DNA of 64,000 nucleotides from [Enterobacter] lignolyticus SCF1 (GTDB lineage: Bacteria > Pseudomonadota > Gammaproteobacteria > Enterobacterales > Enterobacteriaceae): positions 1,426,001-1,490,000 of the forward strand of contig NC_014618.1 in NCBI RefSeq assembly GCF_000164865.1, read 5' to 3'. A program made the position numbers and the translations under genes. Shown piece after piece: positions 1-9,221 of this stretch (the stretch's first letter is position 1; every line of letters starts with the position of its first letter). Below the pieces are notes generated by a model. The model ran no database searches, had not been told where the DNA came from, and saw only the letters and a program-made list of their open reading frames with translations.

Positions 1-398
1 CGCTGTTGAACCACGCGGCGGCGACTATCTTCGGCTTGAGCCTCATTGCGGCCGGGCTGTCCTCGACGGTGGTGGGGACGCTTGCGGGGCAGGTGGTGAT
101 GCAGGGGTTTATCCGCTTCCACATTCCGCTGTGGTTTCGCCGGACGGTCACGATGCTGCCGTCGTTTATCGTTATCCTGATGGGGCTCGATCCGACCCGG
201 ATACTGGTGATGAGCCAGGTGCTGCTGAGCTTTGGTATCGCCCTGGCGCTGGTGCCGCTGCTGCGCTTTACCAGCGATGCTTCCTTGATGGGCGAGCTGG
301 TTAACTCGACGCTGGTAAAACGCGCTGGCTGGACGATTGTGGTGCTGGTGGTGGCGCTGAACGGCTGGCTGGTGGTCGGTACTGTGCTCGGTCTGTAA
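1..398 (+). CDS. mntH: MntH, Nramp-type Mn(II)/H+ symporter (C-terminal part, cut by window start)
   Basis: The reading frame is open from base 3 and runs off the left edge, so only about the last 131 codons are seen. They encode very hydrophobic helices separated by short charged loops (for example HIPLWFRRTVTMLPSF and VNSTLVKRAGW), which match the last transmembrane segments of the enteric Nramp transporter MntH. MntH imports Mn(II), coupled to protons, across the inner membrane. The metal-binding DPGN motif and the start lie outside the window. The identification is supported by the following neighbour, ypeC, as in E. coli. The gene ends at a hairpin terminator shared with convergent ypeC. 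Confidence 0.93.
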   Translation, partial: LLNHAAATIFGLSLIAAGLSSTVVGTLAGQVVMQGFIRFHIPLWFRRTVTMLPSFIVILMGLDPTRILVMSQVLLSFGIALALVPLLRFTSDASLMGELVNSTLVKRAGWTIVVLVVALNGWLVVGTVLGL

Positions 399-420
399 AA
401 CCCGCGTAACGTCTAAAGAT

Positions 421-449
421 GAAAAAGCAGCCTTCCGGCTGCTTTTTCA
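421..449. terminator. Bidirectional terminator between mntH and ypeC
   Basis: AAAAAGCAGCC and GGCTGCTTTTT arms flank a TTCC loop. The A-tract and T-tract on either side let it serve both convergent genes. Confidence 0.88.
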
Positions 450-455
450 TGTGGG

Positions 456-788
456 TTAGTGGTGGTGACCATGTCCGCGCCCGCGTTCCCAGTCGCGGCG
501 ATCGTCGCGATCGTCCCAGCCGGCGCGATAGCCGCGCTCATAGGCTTTGTGTTTATCCCAACCGCGGTGCCAGCCATTGTCATGGTGCCACCAGCGATCT
601 CTGCGCCATTCATAATTGCGATGCCAGTAATCGCGGTCGCGCCAGCGATCGCCGTCCCAGTAGTTACCGTAATTATCACGATCGCCAATTTGTAATTTTA
701 TAGATGGCAGCAGGGTGATTTCGCCAGCATTTGCCACCAATGGGGCTGAAGCGACTAGTACCGCGGCCAGAATCAGTGACCTGAACAT
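456..788 (-). CDS. ypeC: YpeC, DUF2502 periplasmic protein
   Basis: This 110-residue protein has a clear Sec signal peptide (MFRSLILAAVLVASAPLVANA, cleavage near residue 21). The mature part starts GEITLLPSIKLQIGDRD, which is highly conserved in E. coli YpeC. The rest is a low-complexity tail rich in Asp, Arg, Trp, Tyr, His and Gly. The family (DUF2502) is secreted or periplasmic and has no assigned function. The gene is convergent with mntH, as in E. coli. A GAGACAA-type ribosome site precedes the ATG at 788. The His-rich C-terminus could bind metal, but that is only inference. Confidence 0.9.
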   Translation of the reverse strand: MFRSLILAAVLVASAPLVANAGEITLLPSIKLQIGDRDNYGNYWDGDRWRDRDYWHRNYEWRRDRWWHHDNGWHRGWDKHKAYERGYRAGWDDRDDRRDWERGRGHGHHH

Positions 789-888
789 TGTTGTCTCCTT
801 GCTACATACGATCGTGGCCGTAAGTGGCCTGTCAGCGCATCTTACGAGTCGGTAAAGACCCTAAGCATCGGAGCAACTCCTAAAGTAC

Positions 889-906
889 GGTAAATAGCAC
901 TTTTTG
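889..906. promoter_or_regulatory. Weak TyrR-box-like sequence upstream of ipdC
   Basis: GGTAAA-N6-TTTTTG resembles the TyrR consensus TGTAAA-N6-TTTACA in the left half only. ipdC of Enterobacter cloacae is known to be TyrR-controlled, which is the reason to note it. The sequence match alone is weak. Confidence 0.25.
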
Positions 907-1018
907 TTAAAATGCAATGTGTACAGCTTTCTTTCCAGTGTGATTTTTTTGACCGTTCTGGACAGCCGTCAGCGTTCTCCAATACTCAGAGAAACAACGC
1001 AGCAAGGGGATGATGGCT

Positions 1019-2680
1019 ATGCAACCGACCTATACCATTGCAGATTATCTGCTGGATCGTCTGACAAATTGCGGTATCAAACATCTGTTTGGTGTACCGG
1101 GCGACTACAACCTGCAGTTCCTCGATCACGTCATTGAGCACCCTACGATTTGCTGGGTTGGTTGCGCCAATGAGCTTAATGCCGCTTACGCTGCCGACGG
1201 CTACGCCAGGACGCAGGGCGCCGGCGCTCTGCTGACGACCTACGGCGTGGGTGAGCTGAGCGCGCTCAACGGCGTCGCAGGCAGCTACGCGGAGTTTGTG
1301 CCGGTGCTGCATATCGTCGGTGCGCCGGGTACGCAGAGCCAGCAGCGCGGCGAGCTGGTTCACCATACCCTTGGCGACGGCGATTTCAGCCATTTTTATC
1401 TGATGAGCGAACAGGTGACCGTCGCCCGGGCAAAGCTGACTGCCAGCAACGCCTGCCAGGAAATTGACCGGGTGCTGCGTGAAATGCTGCTGCATCGCCG
1501 CCCGGCGTACCTGCTGCTGCCTGCCGATGTTGCAAAAGCGCCCGCGACGGCGCCGGTCAGCGCGCTATCCCTGGGGGAGATGGCGGCGGATGACAACGCC
1601 ATGGCGGAATTCCTTCAGGCGTCGCGGCAGATGCTTATCGGCTGCCGTCGGGTGTCGCTGCTCGCGGATTTCCTCGCCCAGCGTTACGGGTTGCAGCCGA
1701 TGATGCGGGAGTGGGTGGCGACGCAGCCCCTGGCGCATGCGACCATGCTGATGGGCAAAGGACTATTTGATGAACAGCAGCCGGGGTTTGTCGGCACCTA
1801 TAGCGGCGCGGCAAGCGCCCGGCAAACCCGGGAGGCGATAGAGGGGGCGGACGTGACGCTGTGCGTCGGAACCCGTTTCACCGACACCATTACCGCTGGA
1901 TTTACCCAGCAGCTGCCGCTGGAGAAAACGATTGAGCTACAGCCGTTCTCCGCCCGGGTCGGCGTGCGCTGGTTTAGCGATCTGCCGATTGGTCAGGCGG
2001 CTCGCGCGCTGAAGCAGCTTTGCGCTGAACTGTCCGTCGGCTGGGCGCGCTTTGCCGCCTATAGCCAAGAGGCTGACGACGGCGTCGACGGCGCGTTGAC
2101 GCAACCGCGGTTCTGGCGAACGCTGCAGGCCTTTTTGCAACCCGGCGATATTCTGCTGGCCGATCAGGGCACCGCCGCCTTTGGCGCCGCGGCGCTGAGG
2201 CTACCGTCCGATGCGATGCTGATTGTGCAGCCGCTGTGGGGGTCGATAGGCTTTACGCTTCCGGCCGCTTTCGGCGCGCAGACGGCGGCTCCGGAGCGTC
2301 GCGTGGTGCTGATCATCGGCGATGGCGCGGCGCAGTTGACCATTCAGGAGCTGGGGTCGATGCTCCGGGATGAACAGCGTCCGCTGATTCTGCTACTCAA
2401 TAATGAAGGGTATACCGTTGAGCGGGCAATTCATGGTCCGGAACAGCGCTATAACGACATTGCGTTGTGGAACTGGACGCAGCTGCCGCAGGCCCTGAGC
2501 CTGGAGTGTCAGGCGCAGAGCTGGCGGGTGACCGAAACGGTCCAGTTCAGGGATGTTCTGGCGCTTGCCGCCGGTCGTCAGCGCCTGACGCTGGTGGAAG
2601 TGGTGCTGCCGAAGCAGGAGGTTCCCGCGTTACTGCACGCCATCACGCAGGCGCTGGAAGCCCGTAACAACGTTCACTGA
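1019..2680 (+). CDS. ipdC: Indole-3-pyruvate decarboxylase (ThDP-dependent)
   Basis: This 553-residue thiamine-diphosphate enzyme decarboxylates indole-3-pyruvate to indole-3-acetaldehyde, the key step of the indolepyruvate route to the auxin indole-3-acetic acid. Visible family marks are FGVPGDYNLQFLDHV near residue 24, the ThDP-activating Glu52 in NELNAAYAADGYAR, the His115-His116 pair in VHHTLGDGD, and the ThDP/Mg motif GDGAAQLTIQE ending in NNEGYT near the C-terminus. ATGs at 1010, 1013 and 1019 are in frame. The last is chosen because AAGGGG then lies nine bases upstream and the product starts like other IpdC proteins (MQPTYTIADYLL). It stands between ypeC and yfeO; E. coli K-12 lacks it. 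A related pyruvate or phenylpyruvate decarboxylase is the only realistic alternative. Confidence 0.9.
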   Translation: MQPTYTIADYLLDRLTNCGIKHLFGVPGDYNLQFLDHVIEHPTICWVGCANELNAAYAADGYARTQGAGALLTTYGVGELSALNGVAGSYAEFVPVLHIVGAPGTQSQQRGELVHHTLGDGDFSHFYLMSEQVTVARAKLTASNACQEIDRVLREMLLHRRPAYLLLPADVAKAPATAPVSALSLGEMAADDNAMAEFLQASRQMLIGCRRVSLLADFLAQRYGLQPMMREWVATQPLAHATMLMGKGLFDEQQPGFVGTYSGAASARQTREAIEGADVTLCVGTRFTDTITAGFTQQLPLEKTIELQPFSARVGVRWFSDLPIGQAARALKQLCAELSVGWARFAAYSQEADDGVDGALTQPRFWRTLQAFLQPGDILLADQGTAAFGAAALRLPSDAMLIVQPLWGSIGFTLPAAFGAQTAAPERRVVLIIGDGAAQLTIQELGSMLRDEQRPLILLLNNEGYTVERAIHGPEQRYNDIALWNWTQLPQALSLECQAQSWRVTETVQFRDVLALAAGRQRLTLVEVVLPKQEVPALLHAITQALEARNNVH

Positions 2681-3906
2681 TGCGGTTTTGCCATCATCAT
2701 CGGTTTGCCCGCCAGCAGGAGCCAGGCGGGCAGCATCACAATACACAGCAGGGGCAGCAGCGTTGAGTCCGGCACCACGACGGCCGCCATAAACAGGCTC
2801 AGCCAGCCGTCACGGGTAACGACCAGCACCAGGCCTAAAATGGCGCAGGAAACGGTAATTGCCGCCGGAACCGCATCAACGTGGGCATGCAGCATTAGCC
2901 CAAGCGCCACCGCCACAAAGACCGCCGGGAAAATACGCCCGCCGCGAAAACCGCTGGCCGAAGCGACGACCAGCGCCGCGAGCTTCATTAAGGCGATAAA
3001 CAGCAGGTCCGTCGCGCTCAGCGTCTGGCTGAACGCCAGCTGGTGCATTTCATCAAGCCCCTTAAACAGCGTGATATGCCCGCCCAGCGCGCCGATTATC
3101 CCCAGAAAAAATCCGCCAAGGCCCAGAACCAGGACCGGATGCTTAAGTCGGTGCATCAGCGCGTGCAGGCGCGGCAGGCACCAGACGGCAATCATGCCGA
3201 GGGCGATGGCGATCGCCGCAACGACCGCGCCGCTCAGGATATCGACCAGCCGCATCTGATGGTAGTGGGCAATGGGCAGCGAAAACTGTGGATGAAAGAA
3301 CAGGCTGGTGGTCAGCGCGCCCGCCGCGGCGGAAATCATCGGGGCGAAAAGCCGGTCCCACAGCGGCACGTCGTTGTTGCTGTTTAGCGTCTGCGAGAAG
3401 ATCAGCGCGGCGGCGACCGGGGTGCCGAACAGCGCGCCGATGGTGCCGGAGGCGGCGAGGATAGTCCAGTCAAGCGCCCCTACGCGGGGAAAGAGGCGCG
3501 CGCCGAGCGCTACCGCCAGCGCGATATTAACGGACATAATCGGGTGCTCAGGGCCCAGGCTGACGCCGCCCGCCAGGCCGAGGATCAGGGCGATGATAAG
3601 CCCCGGTAGCGCCGAAGGGGACATCGGCGTGCCAATCAGGGGTTCGGTTGCTGGATCCGGCCCGGCGTGTCCTGGGCTAAAGCGAATCACCAGCCCAACG
3701 GCGATACCGGTTGCCGTCAGCATAAAAACGACCCAGGTGCCGGAATCGAACGGCAGGCCTATGCTTGCGGGCAGCGCTGTCCAGAGAATGTTTTGCAGTA
3801 CCGCGGCGATTTTCATCACCACCACCAGGATAAGGCTGGAGACCACACCGATAATCAGTGCGGGAACGGAGAGCAGCAGCATGGTTCTGGCTCGCGGGTG
3901 GAGCAT
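2674..3906 (-). CDS. yfeO: YfeO, CLC-family ion channel/transporter-like protein
   Basis: The 410-residue inner-membrane protein has about ten hydrophobic helices and belongs to the CLC chloride channel/antiporter superfamily. Sequences matching the CLC filter regions are visible: GHAGPDPA, then GGVSLGPEHP (holding the Glu equivalent to the gating glutamate), then SGFRGGRIFPAVF. Its ion and role are not established. The start at MLHPRARTMLL (ATG at 3906) agrees with E. coli YfeO; an in-frame ATG 11 codons upstream is unlikely. The C-terminus is slightly shorter than in E. coli. Its last seven bases overlap the end of convergent ipdC, with no terminator visible between them. Confidence 0.88.
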   Translation of the reverse strand: MLHPRARTMLLLSVPALIIGVVSSLILVVVMKIAAVLQNILWTALPASIGLPFDSGTWVVFMLTATGIAVGLVIRFSPGHAGPDPATEPLIGTPMSPSALPGLIIALILGLAGGVSLGPEHPIMSVNIALAVALGARLFPRVGALDWTILAASGTIGALFGTPVAAALIFSQTLNSNNDVPLWDRLFAPMISAAAGALTTSLFFHPQFSLPIAHYHQMRLVDILSGAVVAAIAIALGMIAVWCLPRLHALMHRLKHPVLVLGLGGFFLGIIGALGGHITLFKGLDEMHQLAFSQTLSATDLLFIALMKLAALVVASASGFRGGRIFPAVFVAVALGLMLHAHVDAVPAAITVSCAILGLVLVVTRDGWLSLFMAAVVVPDSTLLPLLCIVMLPAWLLLAGKPMMMAKPHQ

Positions 3907-3976
3907 GATGATTTCCTTTTGACGATAAGCGCGCAACACTTTGCCCGTAACAGACTAAACCGTCAGTGCAATTGGT

Positions 3977-3990
3977 GCTGAAACGGTAAA
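3977..3990. promoter_or_regulatory. Possible Cra (FruR) site upstream of glk
   Basis: GCTGAAACGGTAAA resembles the Cra half-site core TGAAACG found before sugar-metabolism genes, and E. coli glk is reported to be under Cra. The second half of the palindrome is poor. Confidence 0.35.
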
Positions 3991-4110
3991 GTTAATGTGT
4001 GAGCGGGATCGATAAATCAGGGGCACTGGCGTATTGCTCATTGTTGTTATGGCGTCATGAATTTACAGTGTGCCGAAGATGTATTTTGACTTTAGCGGAG
4101 CCGTAACAGA

Positions 4111-5076
4111 ATGACAAAGTTTGCTTTAGTAGGTGACGTCGGCGGCACAAATGCGCGTCTGGCGTTATGTGAAGTCGCGACGGGCGAGATTTCACAGGCC
4201 AAAACCTATTCTGGTCTTGATTACCCGAGTCTCGAGGCCGTCGTTCAGGTCTACCTGAAAGAGCGGAACGTGGACGTCAACGACGGCTGTATCGCCATTG
4301 CCTGCCCGATTACCGGCGACTGGGTGGCGATGACGAACCATACATGGGCGTTTTCCATCGCCGAAATGAAGAAAAACCTCGGCTTTGCGCATCTTGAGAT
4401 AATCAACGATTTTACCGCCGTCTCCATGGCGATACCGATGCTGCAAAAAGAGCATTTGATTCAGTTCGGCGGCGCCGGGCCGGTTGAAGGAAAACCGATT
4501 GCCGTCTACGGCGCGGGCACGGGGCTGGGCGTTGCCCATCTGGTGCATGTGGACAAACGCTGGGTCAGCCTGCCGGGCGAGGGCGGCCACGTCGACTTCG
4601 CGCCGAACAGCGAAGAAGAGGGCATTATCCTGGAAGAGCTGCGCGCCGAACTGGGGCACGTCTCTGCCGAGCGGGTGCTGTCCGGCCCGGGTCTGGTTAA
4701 TCTTTATCGCGCAATTGTCCGAGCCGACGGACGTCTGCCGGAAAATCTGCAGCCAAAAGATGTGACCGAGCGCGCGCTGGCCGACAGCTGCACCGACTGT
4801 CGCCGCGCGTTATCCCTGTTCTGCGCGATCATGGGGCGTTTTGGCGGCAACCTGGCGCTGACGCTCGGCACCTTCGGCGGCGTTTATATCGCCGGCGGGA
4901 TCGTCCCGCGCTTCCTGGAGTTCTTTAAATCCTCAGGGTTTCGCGGCGGGTTTGAAGATAAGGGTCGCTTTAAGGCCTACGTGCAGGATATCCCGGTATT
5001 TTTGATAGTCCACGATAATCCAGGGCTGCTCGGTTCCGGCGCGCATCTGCGCCAGACGCTGGGACACATCCTCTGA
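4111..5076 (+). CDS. glk: Glucokinase
   Basis: The 321-residue cytoplasmic enzyme phosphorylates free glucose with ATP to glucose 6-phosphate. The N-terminal phosphate-binding loop GDVGGTNARLAL (about residues 8-19), IACPITGD, the catalytic aspartate in INDFTAVSMA and GAGTGLGVAHL all match the bacterial Glk family (ROK-unrelated, group B glucokinases). Length equals E. coli Glk. The start MTKFALVGDVGGTNA is the family start, preceded by GGAG at a normal distance. It is followed at once by a strong bidirectional terminator that also serves the convergent ypdAB operon. Confidence 0.96.
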   Translation: MTKFALVGDVGGTNARLALCEVATGEISQAKTYSGLDYPSLEAVVQVYLKERNVDVNDGCIAIACPITGDWVAMTNHTWAFSIAEMKKNLGFAHLEIINDFTAVSMAIPMLQKEHLIQFGGAGPVEGKPIAVYGAGTGLGVAHLVHVDKRWVSLPGEGGHVDFAPNSEEEGIILEELRAELGHVSAERVLSGPGLVNLYRAIVRADGRLPENLQPKDVTERALADSCTDCRRALSLFCAIMGRFGGNLALTLGTFGGVYIAGGIVPRFLEFFKSSGFRGGFEDKGRFKAYVQDIPVFLIVHDNPGLLGSGAHLRQTLGHIL

Positions 5077-5103
5077 AAAAAGGCGCCGACGGCGCCTTTT
5101 TTA
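5077..5103. terminator. Bidirectional terminator of glk and ypdAB
   Basis: AAAAAAGGCGCC-gac-GGCGCCTTTTTT is a GC-rich stem with A and T tracts on opposite sides, placed between the stop codons of two convergent genes. Confidence 0.93.
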
Positions 5104-5841
5104 CAGGTGCATAAGCTGGCGAAACTCTTTGACCTTACTGCGGCTGACCGGTACCTGAAAATCAAGGTCGCGCAGGCGCAGAATATAGGTGTTGTTAAAC
5201 CAGGGTTCGATTTCGCGAATTTTATTCAGGTTCACGCAGTAGGAGCGGTGGCAGCGGAAAAAGTGCGAGGCGGGCAGCTTGCTGCAGAATTCGGTGATAT
5301 TCATCGGCATCACGTATGACTCGCGCTTTGTATACACAAAGGTCATCTTTTCATGCGCTTCCGCATAATAAATATCGTTGATGCTGGTCACGATGATCCG
5401 CTCATCCTTGATAAGGTTGATAGTATCGCTTTCCCGCGCCGGGCTCCCCTGACTCCCCGGACTGACGTTGCCTGACTGCTGCTGCCACGCGGCCTCGAGC
5501 TTTTGCAGCATGCTGATAATCCGCGATTCCTGGTAAGGTTTGAGGATATAGTCAAACGCCTCCAGCTCGAAGGCCTCGACGGCGTGCTCCTTCCATGCGG
5601 TGATAAACACGATAAACGGCTTATGGGCGAACTGGCTGATGTTTTGCGCCAGCAGTACGCCGTCCAGCGACGGGATGTTGATATCGAGGAAAATGGCGTC
5701 GACTTTGTTGTGCTGGAGAAATTTCAGCACGTCCAGACCGTCCTCAAAGGTACCCACGATCTCCATCTGGCTATGGGCTTTAATCAGCCACGTCAGCTCC
5801 TGCTGGGCCAGAACCTCGTCTTCGACAATGATGACTTTCAT
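5101..5841 (-). CDS. ypdB: YpdB (PyrR), LytTR-family response regulator
   Basis: The 246-residue protein has an N-terminal receiver domain (about 1-118) with acidic residues VEDE, the phosphoacceptor Asp53 in FLDINIPSLDG, the conserved Thr in FITAW and Lys in ILKPY. A linker follows (about 120-138), then a LytTR DNA-binding domain with YYAEAHEKMTFVYT and FFRCHRSYCVNLNKI. It is the partner of the sensor kinase YpdA, encoded immediately upstream in the same operon. In E. coli this pair senses external pyruvate and activates the transporter gene yhjX. The linker is rich in Gly, Ser and Gln and looks variable. Confidence 0.94.
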   Translation of the reverse strand: MKVIIVEDEVLAQQELTWLIKAHSQMEIVGTFEDGLDVLKFLQHNKVDAIFLDINIPSLDGVLLAQNISQFAHKPFIVFITAWKEHAVEAFELEAFDYILKPYQESRIISMLQKLEAAWQQQSGNVSPGSQGSPARESDTINLIKDERIIVTSINDIYYAEAHEKMTFVYTKRESYVMPMNITEFCSKLPASHFFRCHRSYCVNLNKIREIEPWFNNTYILRLRDLDFQVPVSRSKVKEFRQLMHL

Positions 5842-5852
5842 AATGACTCCGG

Positions 5853-7550
5853 TTATGACAGCAGGGTGGCCGGGGCGGCGACCGGCGCGCGCTGGTTAGG
5901 GACGTAAAACGCAATCTCGGTGCCCGGCTCCAGCCGACGGATGTGCAGCCCTTCGCCGTACAGCAGCTTCACCCGGTGGTGGACGTTGAGCAAGCCAATT
6001 TTGTTGCCGGGCATTTCGTCAGCCTCCACGCGGGCGATCACGTTGGGGTCGATGCCGTTGCCGGTATCGCGCACGCTGATGCGCACCCGGTTGCCGCTTT
6101 CCGTGATGCTGATGGTGACAACGCCTTTGCCTTTACAGGGTTGAATACCGTGGACAATAGCATTCTCCACCAGCGGCTGGATAAGCAGGCTTGGGATCAT
6201 GCAGTTCACCTCGTCGTCGATATCGTAGATAACGGTCAGCTTATCACCGAATCTTGCCTGCTCGATGGTGATGTAATCCTTGATTTGGTACAGCTCCTTG
6301 CGGATATCTATCTGCTCGTCATCGTTTAATTCAATGTTATAGCGCAGATAGCGCGACAGGTTAAAAATCAGCTGGCGGGCGGTATCCGGATTCAGGCGGA
6401 TTGACGACGAAATGGCGTTCAGGGCGTTAAACAAAAAATGGGGATTAATTTTACTTTGCAGCGCCCGCAGCTCTGCCTTATTTGCCATTTCGCGCAGCTG
6501 TTCCGCGCGGGAGACCTCCAGTTGGGTGGAGATAATCTGCGACAGGCCGATCGCCATCTCCTGCAGGGAAGAGGTTATCTGGTGCGCGTGGCAGTAGTAG
6601 ATTTTCAGCGTTCCGGTGACGATGCCTTTTTCCCACAGCGGGATCACCAGCATGGAGTGAATTTCCGGCGTCCGGTGCGCTTCATCATTATTTTTTATAA
6701 TGATATTTCCGCTATCAATGGCCTGGCGCGTGGTGGGGCTGATGATATCGTCATTGTCGCGGTAGTTGAGCTCCCCGACGCCGACATAGGCAAGAACGTG
6801 GTCAATATTGGTGATAGCGACCGCATCGGCGTGGATATCGCGACGGATAATATCGCAGACCTGGCGCAGCGACTCGGCGTTGACGTGGCGAAACAGCGGT
6901 AGCGTTTTATTGGCGATATCGAGCGCAAGCTTCGCCTGCCGCGCGGCGCTGGCCTCTTTTTCACCTTCTACGCTTTGCACCAGCAGGACAATAAAACCGA
7001 TACAGACGCTGCCGAGGATCATGGGGATACCTATCTTCGACACGATATCAAGACCCAGCGCCGTGGTCGGCGCCCAGACCACCACGAGGATCATGGTCAG
7101 GGTTTCGCACAGCATTCCGGCCAGTATCCCGACGCGCCAGTGCTGGGGTTTGGGAATTTTGCGGTTGATCCAGCCGGAGAGCACGCCGGCGATGATGCTG
7201 GTGATAAAGCAGGGGATCGCGGTGACGCCGCCGATATCAATCAGATAGCGGTGCACCCCGGCGATAATGCCGGTAATGATACCCACCCAGGGGCCGAAAA
7301 GAATGCCGCCGGACATTACGGCGATAATGCGCACGTTGACCAGCGAGCCTTCGACGGGAACGCCGGACCAGGTACTGAAGAGGGCGAACATCGAAAAAAT
7401 GGCGGTCACCGCCAGCAGTTCTTTTGGCGTGTGGGCCGTTTTGTGCAGCAGCTCGCGGAACAACCGGATGCGGATCAAAAAGAACAGGCAGATCAGCATC
7501 AGGGCCGCTCGGTCGAACACTGCCAGCAGCATATCAAAGGTTTCGTGCAT
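5853..7550 (-). CDS. ypdA: YpdA (PyrS), LytS-type sensor histidine kinase
   Basis: The 565-residue inner-membrane sensor has about six N-terminal helices of the 5TM-LYT type (roughly residues 10-195, with GILFGPWVGIITGIIAG and NRKIPKP). A cytoplasmic GAF-like region follows (about 220-340), then a HisKA_7TM/LytS-type kinase: phosphoacceptor His in KINPHFLFNALNAI, N box VENAIVHGIQP and G box DTGNGI. It phosphorylates YpdB, which starts 11 bases downstream. In E. coli the pair responds to extracellular pyruvate. The third gene of the E. coli operon, ypdC, is not present here: glk lies directly beyond ypdB. Confidence 0.94.
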   Translation of the reverse strand: MHETFDMLLAVFDRAALMLICLFFLIRIRLFRELLHKTAHTPKELLAVTAIFSMFALFSTWSGVPVEGSLVNVRIIAVMSGGILFGPWVGIITGIIAGVHRYLIDIGGVTAIPCFITSIIAGVLSGWINRKIPKPQHWRVGILAGMLCETLTMILVVVWAPTTALGLDIVSKIGIPMILGSVCIGFIVLLVQSVEGEKEASAARQAKLALDIANKTLPLFRHVNAESLRQVCDIIRRDIHADAVAITNIDHVLAYVGVGELNYRDNDDIISPTTRQAIDSGNIIIKNNDEAHRTPEIHSMLVIPLWEKGIVTGTLKIYYCHAHQITSSLQEMAIGLSQIISTQLEVSRAEQLREMANKAELRALQSKINPHFLFNALNAISSSIRLNPDTARQLIFNLSRYLRYNIELNDDEQIDIRKELYQIKDYITIEQARFGDKLTVIYDIDDEVNCMIPSLLIQPLVENAIVHGIQPCKGKGVVTISITESGNRVRISVRDTGNGIDPNVIARVEADEMPGNKIGLLNVHHRVKLLYGEGLHIRRLEPGTEIAFYVPNQRAPVAAPATLLS

Positions 7551-7940
7551 AGAGGCGCCGTGGGTATCGCAGAAAAGGCTATGATAAAAAACCTTGCGTC
7601 AGATCACCAGTTAACCTGCCGTCAACGGAATAGGGATAAACCCTGTTTTTAAAAGGGGATTGTAAAGCTTTTCACCGTGGCAGTGTGGGTCATGGAATGT
7701 GTCAGGGTTTTCTCGTAAGCCAAAAGATATCATTATGTTATTTAATTGGTTAATTTAAACCAATAATCGGTTGTTCACCAGCGCAGCGCGCTTTCTGTTC
7801 TTCCTCTTTTTAGGCCAGTGAATTATTTTTCAGATTACCTCTCGACAGCAGGAAATTTTTCAGGTTATTTTCTGGACATGCCACACGATGTGGTAGCGTC
7901 GCTCGGACGGTCCGGGCGCTAACGTAATGTCGAGGAACCT
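7551..7940. other. Intergenic region between divergent ypdA and alaC
   Basis: These 390 bases hold the promoters of both divergent genes. The middle is AT-rich (around 7730-7850). A short inverted repeat CCACA-cga-TGTGG lies at 7881-7893 upstream of alaC and could be an operator. No coding potential or recognised RNA was seen. Confidence 0.5.
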
Positions 7941-9146
7941 ATGGCTGACTTCAGCTCTGAACGCCGTTTTACCCGTATCGATCGCCTCCCTCCCTATGTG
8001 TTTAATATCACGGCTGAACTTAAGATGGCTGCGCGTCGGCGCGGCGAAGACATCATTGATTTCAGTATGGGCAACCCTGATGGCGCGACGCCGCCGCATA
8101 TTGTGGAAAAGCTCTGCACCGTCGCCCAGCGTCCTGATACGCACGGTTATTCGACATCGCGTGGGATCCCGCGCCTGCGTCGCGCTATTTCCCGCTGGTA
8201 TAAAGACCGCTATGAGGTCGATATCGATCCGGAAACCGAAGCCATTGTGACTATCGGTTCGAAAGAGGGACTGGCGCACCTGATGCTGGCAACGCTCGAT
8301 CATGGCGATACCGTTCTGGTGCCAAACCCAAGCTATCCCATCCATATTTACGGCGCGGTGATAGCCGGCGCGCAGGTGCGTTCCGTTCCGCTGGTCGAAG
8401 GCGTTGATTTTTTCAACGAGCTGGAGCGCGCGATACGCGAAAGCTACCCCAAGCCTAAGATGATGATCTTAGGTTTTCCGTCCAACCCCACCGCGCAGTG
8501 CGTCGAGCTGGATTTCTTTGAGAAGGTGGTGGCGCTGGCAAAACGTTACGATGTGCTGGTGGTTCACGATCTGGCCTACGCCGACATCGTGTATGACGGC
8601 TGGAAAGCGCCTTCTATTATGCAGGTGCCCGGCGCGCGGGATGTGGCGGTTGAATTTTTCACGCTCTCGAAAAGCTACAATATGGCCGGTTGGCGTATCG
8701 GCTTTATGGTCGGCAACCCGGTGCTGGTTAACGCGCTGGCGCGCATCAAGAGCTACCACGACTACGGCACCTTTACGCCGCTGCAGGTGGCGGCGATTGC
8801 GGCGCTGGAAGGCGACCAGCAGTGCGTGCACGATATCGCCGCGCAGTACAAACGTCGACGCGACGTGCTGGTCAAGGGGCTGCATGAAGCGGGCTGGATG
8901 GTTGAGATGCCGAAAGCGTCCATGTACGTCTGGGCGAAAATTCCCGAGCCGTATGCCGCCATGGGCTCGCTGGAGTTTGCGAAAAAGCTGCTGCAGGATG
9001 CAAAAGTCTGCGTATCGCCGGGGATTGGCTTTGGCGACTACGGCGACACGCATGTGCGTTTTGCGCTGATCGAAAACCGTGACCGTATTCGTCAGGCCGT
9101 GCGCGGTATTAAAACGATGTTCCGCGCCGACGGCCTGCTGCCATAA
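7941..9146 (+). CDS. alaC: Alanine transaminase AlaC (class I/II PLP aminotransferase)
   Basis: The 401-residue fold-type I PLP enzyme transfers the amino group from glutamate to pyruvate, making L-alanine. Family features: DFSMGNPDGATPP near residue 40, SKEGLAHLML, PNPSYPIH, GFPSNPTAQ, and the PLP lysine at 244 in TLSKSYNMAGWRIGF. The sequence is nearly identical in layout to E. coli AlaC (YfdZ), with a slightly shorter C-terminus. GAGGAACCT precedes the ATG. The gene lies next to the pyruvate-sensing YpdAB pair, divergently transcribed, and is followed by a hairpin terminator and the tiny gene ypdK. Confidence 0.95.
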   Translation: MADFSSERRFTRIDRLPPYVFNITAELKMAARRRGEDIIDFSMGNPDGATPPHIVEKLCTVAQRPDTHGYSTSRGIPRLRRAISRWYKDRYEVDIDPETEAIVTIGSKEGLAHLMLATLDHGDTVLVPNPSYPIHIYGAVIAGAQVRSVPLVEGVDFFNELERAIRESYPKPKMMILGFPSNPTAQCVELDFFEKVVALAKRYDVLVVHDLAYADIVYDGWKAPSIMQVPGARDVAVEFFTLSKSYNMAGWRIGFMVGNPVLVNALARIKSYHDYGTFTPLQVAAIAALEGDQQCVHDIAAQYKRRRDVLVKGLHEAGWMVEMPKASMYVWAKIPEPYAAMGSLEFAKKLLQDAKVCVSPGIGFGDYGDTHVRFALIENRDRIRQAVRGIKTMFRADGLLP

Positions 9147-9181
9147 GCCTACGGCGGAAAGCGCTGACCGGAAACGCAAAC

Positions 9182-9210
9182 AGGAGCCGAATGGCTCCTG
9201 TTTTTTTTTG
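9182..9210 (+). terminator. alaC terminator
   Basis: AGGAGCC-gaat-GGCTCCT followed by ten T residues: a canonical rho-independent terminator. Confidence 0.93.
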
Positions 9211-9221
9211 CATGCTCAGGG

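Noticed and set aside
413..703. Three other open frames on both strands over ypeC
   Set aside because: They arise from the repetitive Asp/Arg/His-rich codons of ypeC; they have no ribosome site and no family resemblance.
4192..4659. Antisense open frame over glk
   Set aside because: A GC-rich shadow of the glucokinase gene without a start signal; many similar shadows oppose fadJ, prpE, mnmC and others.
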